From Deinococcus aquaedulcis (GTDB lineage Bacteria > Deinococcota > Deinococci > Deinococcales > Deinococcaceae): a DNA stretch of 64,000 nucleotides. The notes beneath the pieces were generated by a model. That model was not told the DNA's origin. It saw nothing but the letters and a program-made list of their open reading frames with translations, and searched no databases. A program made the position numbers and the translations under genes. Below, piece after piece: positions 63,457-64,000 of the stretch (the stretch's first letter is position 1; each line of letters begins with the position of its first letter). The stretch covers positions 372,001 to 436,000 of the forward strand of contig NZ_JAHRBL010000001.1 in NCBI RefSeq assembly GCF_019693445.1, read 5' to 3'.

Positions 63457-63720
63457 ATGCGCCTGACTGCTCTCATTTCTGGCACTGTGCAGGGCGTCGG
63501 CTACCGGCGCTACGTGCAGCGCCACGCCCGCGACCTGAATCTGGCGGGCTCCGCCGAAAACCTCAGCGACGGCCGGGTAGAGGTGGTGGCCGAAGGCCCG
63601 CAGGCCGAGCTGGACCGCCTGCTGCACTGGCTGCGCCGGGGCCCGCCCCACGCCCGCGTGACCGATGTTCAAACGCAGTACAGCGAGGCCACCGGCCTGC
63701 AGGACTTTCACCTGTACTGA
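63457..63720 (+). CDS. acyP: Acylphosphatase
   Basis: The 87-residue enzyme hydrolyses acyl phosphates such as carbamoyl or acetyl phosphate. SGTVQGVGYRRYVQRHA gives the phosphate loop with the catalytic Arg. AENLSDGRVEVVAEG gives the catalytic Asn. Length is normal. The ATG at 63457 is fixed by the leaderless TAGGAT box. It faces the P-loop kinase gene across a 35-base convergent gap. Confidence 0.93.
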   Translation: MRLTALISGTVQGVGYRRYVQRHARDLNLAGSAENLSDGRVEVVAEGPQAELDRLLHWLRRGPPHARVTDVQTQYSEATGLQDFHLY

Positions 63721-63755
63721 AGGAGGGAGGCGGCGCCCAGTCCGTTGCTCGCGGA

Positions 63756-64000
63756 TCAAGCCCCCTGCCGGCTGCTCTGGGCGAAACGGATGATCCGCTG
63801 CGCGGCCTCGTCCGGGCTGAGGGCGGTGGTGTCCAGCTGCAGGGCGCCGGGCGGAGGTGGCAGCAGGCCACCCCCGGTCAGCAGGGCGGTCAGACGGGCC
63901 GGATCGCGCATCTTGGCGCGCACCTGCCGCTCTGGTTGGGTCACGCGCCGGCTTAGCTCTGTGGGGGCGCAGCTCAACCACACCGGCACATACTGGGCTC
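63756..64000 (-). CDS. P-loop kinase/AAA-family ATPase, C-terminal part (gene runs off the window)
   Basis: About 80 C-terminal residues are visible; the 5' end lies beyond 64000. The sequence VPVWLSCAPTELSRRV, then RVTQPERQVRAKMRDPARL, then GALQLDTTALSPDEAAQRII resembles the lid and C-terminal region of small-molecule kinases in the AAA_33/zeta-like group. These have PVxLxCxPxxLxxRV followed by an Arg-rich lid and LDT. The P-loop itself is outside the window, so the substrate is unknown. Confidence 0.65.
   Translation of the reverse strand, partial: AQYVPVWLSCAPTELSRRVTQPERQVRAKMRDPARLTALLTGGGLLPPPPGALQLDTTALSPDEAAQRIIRFAQSSRQGA

Overview
The window looks like chromosomal DNA of a Deinococcus species. 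Four things point there. GC is high, with a strong G/C bias at third codon positions. Many genes have a TANNNT -10 box only 6-9 bases before the start codon (leaderless mRNAs, which published work describes as common in Deinococcus). The housekeeping set fits (UvrA, RadA, ClpC-type ATPase, EtfAB, HisG/HisZ). There is also a very large TamB-type envelope protein. This is inferred from gene content and signals, not from a database search. I saw no rRNA, tRNA, CRISPR array or intact insertion sequence.

Layout. 0-6 kb: mtnN diverging from a C-S lyase, a disrupted BsuPI-like secreted gene split by a small gene, hisZ-hisG, and an Ig-like lipoprotein. 6-10 kb: a DedA remnant, then a tight operon (endonuclease III homologue, inositol-phosphatase-like phosphatase, GNAT, 2-hydroxyacid dehydrogenase, small membrane protein). 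10-16 kb: mnmA, a secreted protein, and a three-gene envelope cassette (small secreted subunit, Ig-fold chaperone-like protein, usher-like barrel protein with an in-gene -1 frameshift). 16-25 kb: fatty acid hydroxylase with a FadR-like regulator, lysA, a NERD-domain protein, a secreted phospholipase A2-like lipoprotein, TetR, TerC and an S41 protease. 25-32 kb: lipoprotein-SDR operon, a RlmI-like methyltransferase, a secreted protein, and an unusual two-component pair (receiver fused to a thioredoxin-reductase-like flavoprotein, with a cNMP-domain histidine kinase). 32-34 kb: accessory patch of very small genes, two of them paralogous, partly AT-rich. 34-43.5 kb: LivJ-like binding protein, M23 peptidase with a propeller protein, uvrA, a membrane protein, and a DsbA-like/DsbB-like pair. 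43.5-53 kb: SDR, etfB-etfA, outer-membrane protein, AhpD-like protein, ClpC-type ATPase, an AT-rich membrane gene of foreign appearance, a DUF2087 gene and radA. 53-63 kb: one TamB-like gene of 3286 codons. 63-64 kb: acylphosphatase and the C-terminal part of a P-loop kinase.

Several loci fit together functionally. The subunit/chaperone/usher cassette, the TamB protein, the C-terminal-Phe outer-membrane protein, the DsbA/DsbB pair and several lipoproteins all concern building the cell envelope. UvrA, RadA and the endonuclease III homologue are DNA repair. FadR-like regulator, hydroxylase and EtfAB concern lipid metabolism. The best candidates for undescribed biology are the envelope-fibre cassette with its putative programmed frameshift, the redox two-component pair, and the small-gene patch at 32.3-33.9 kb.
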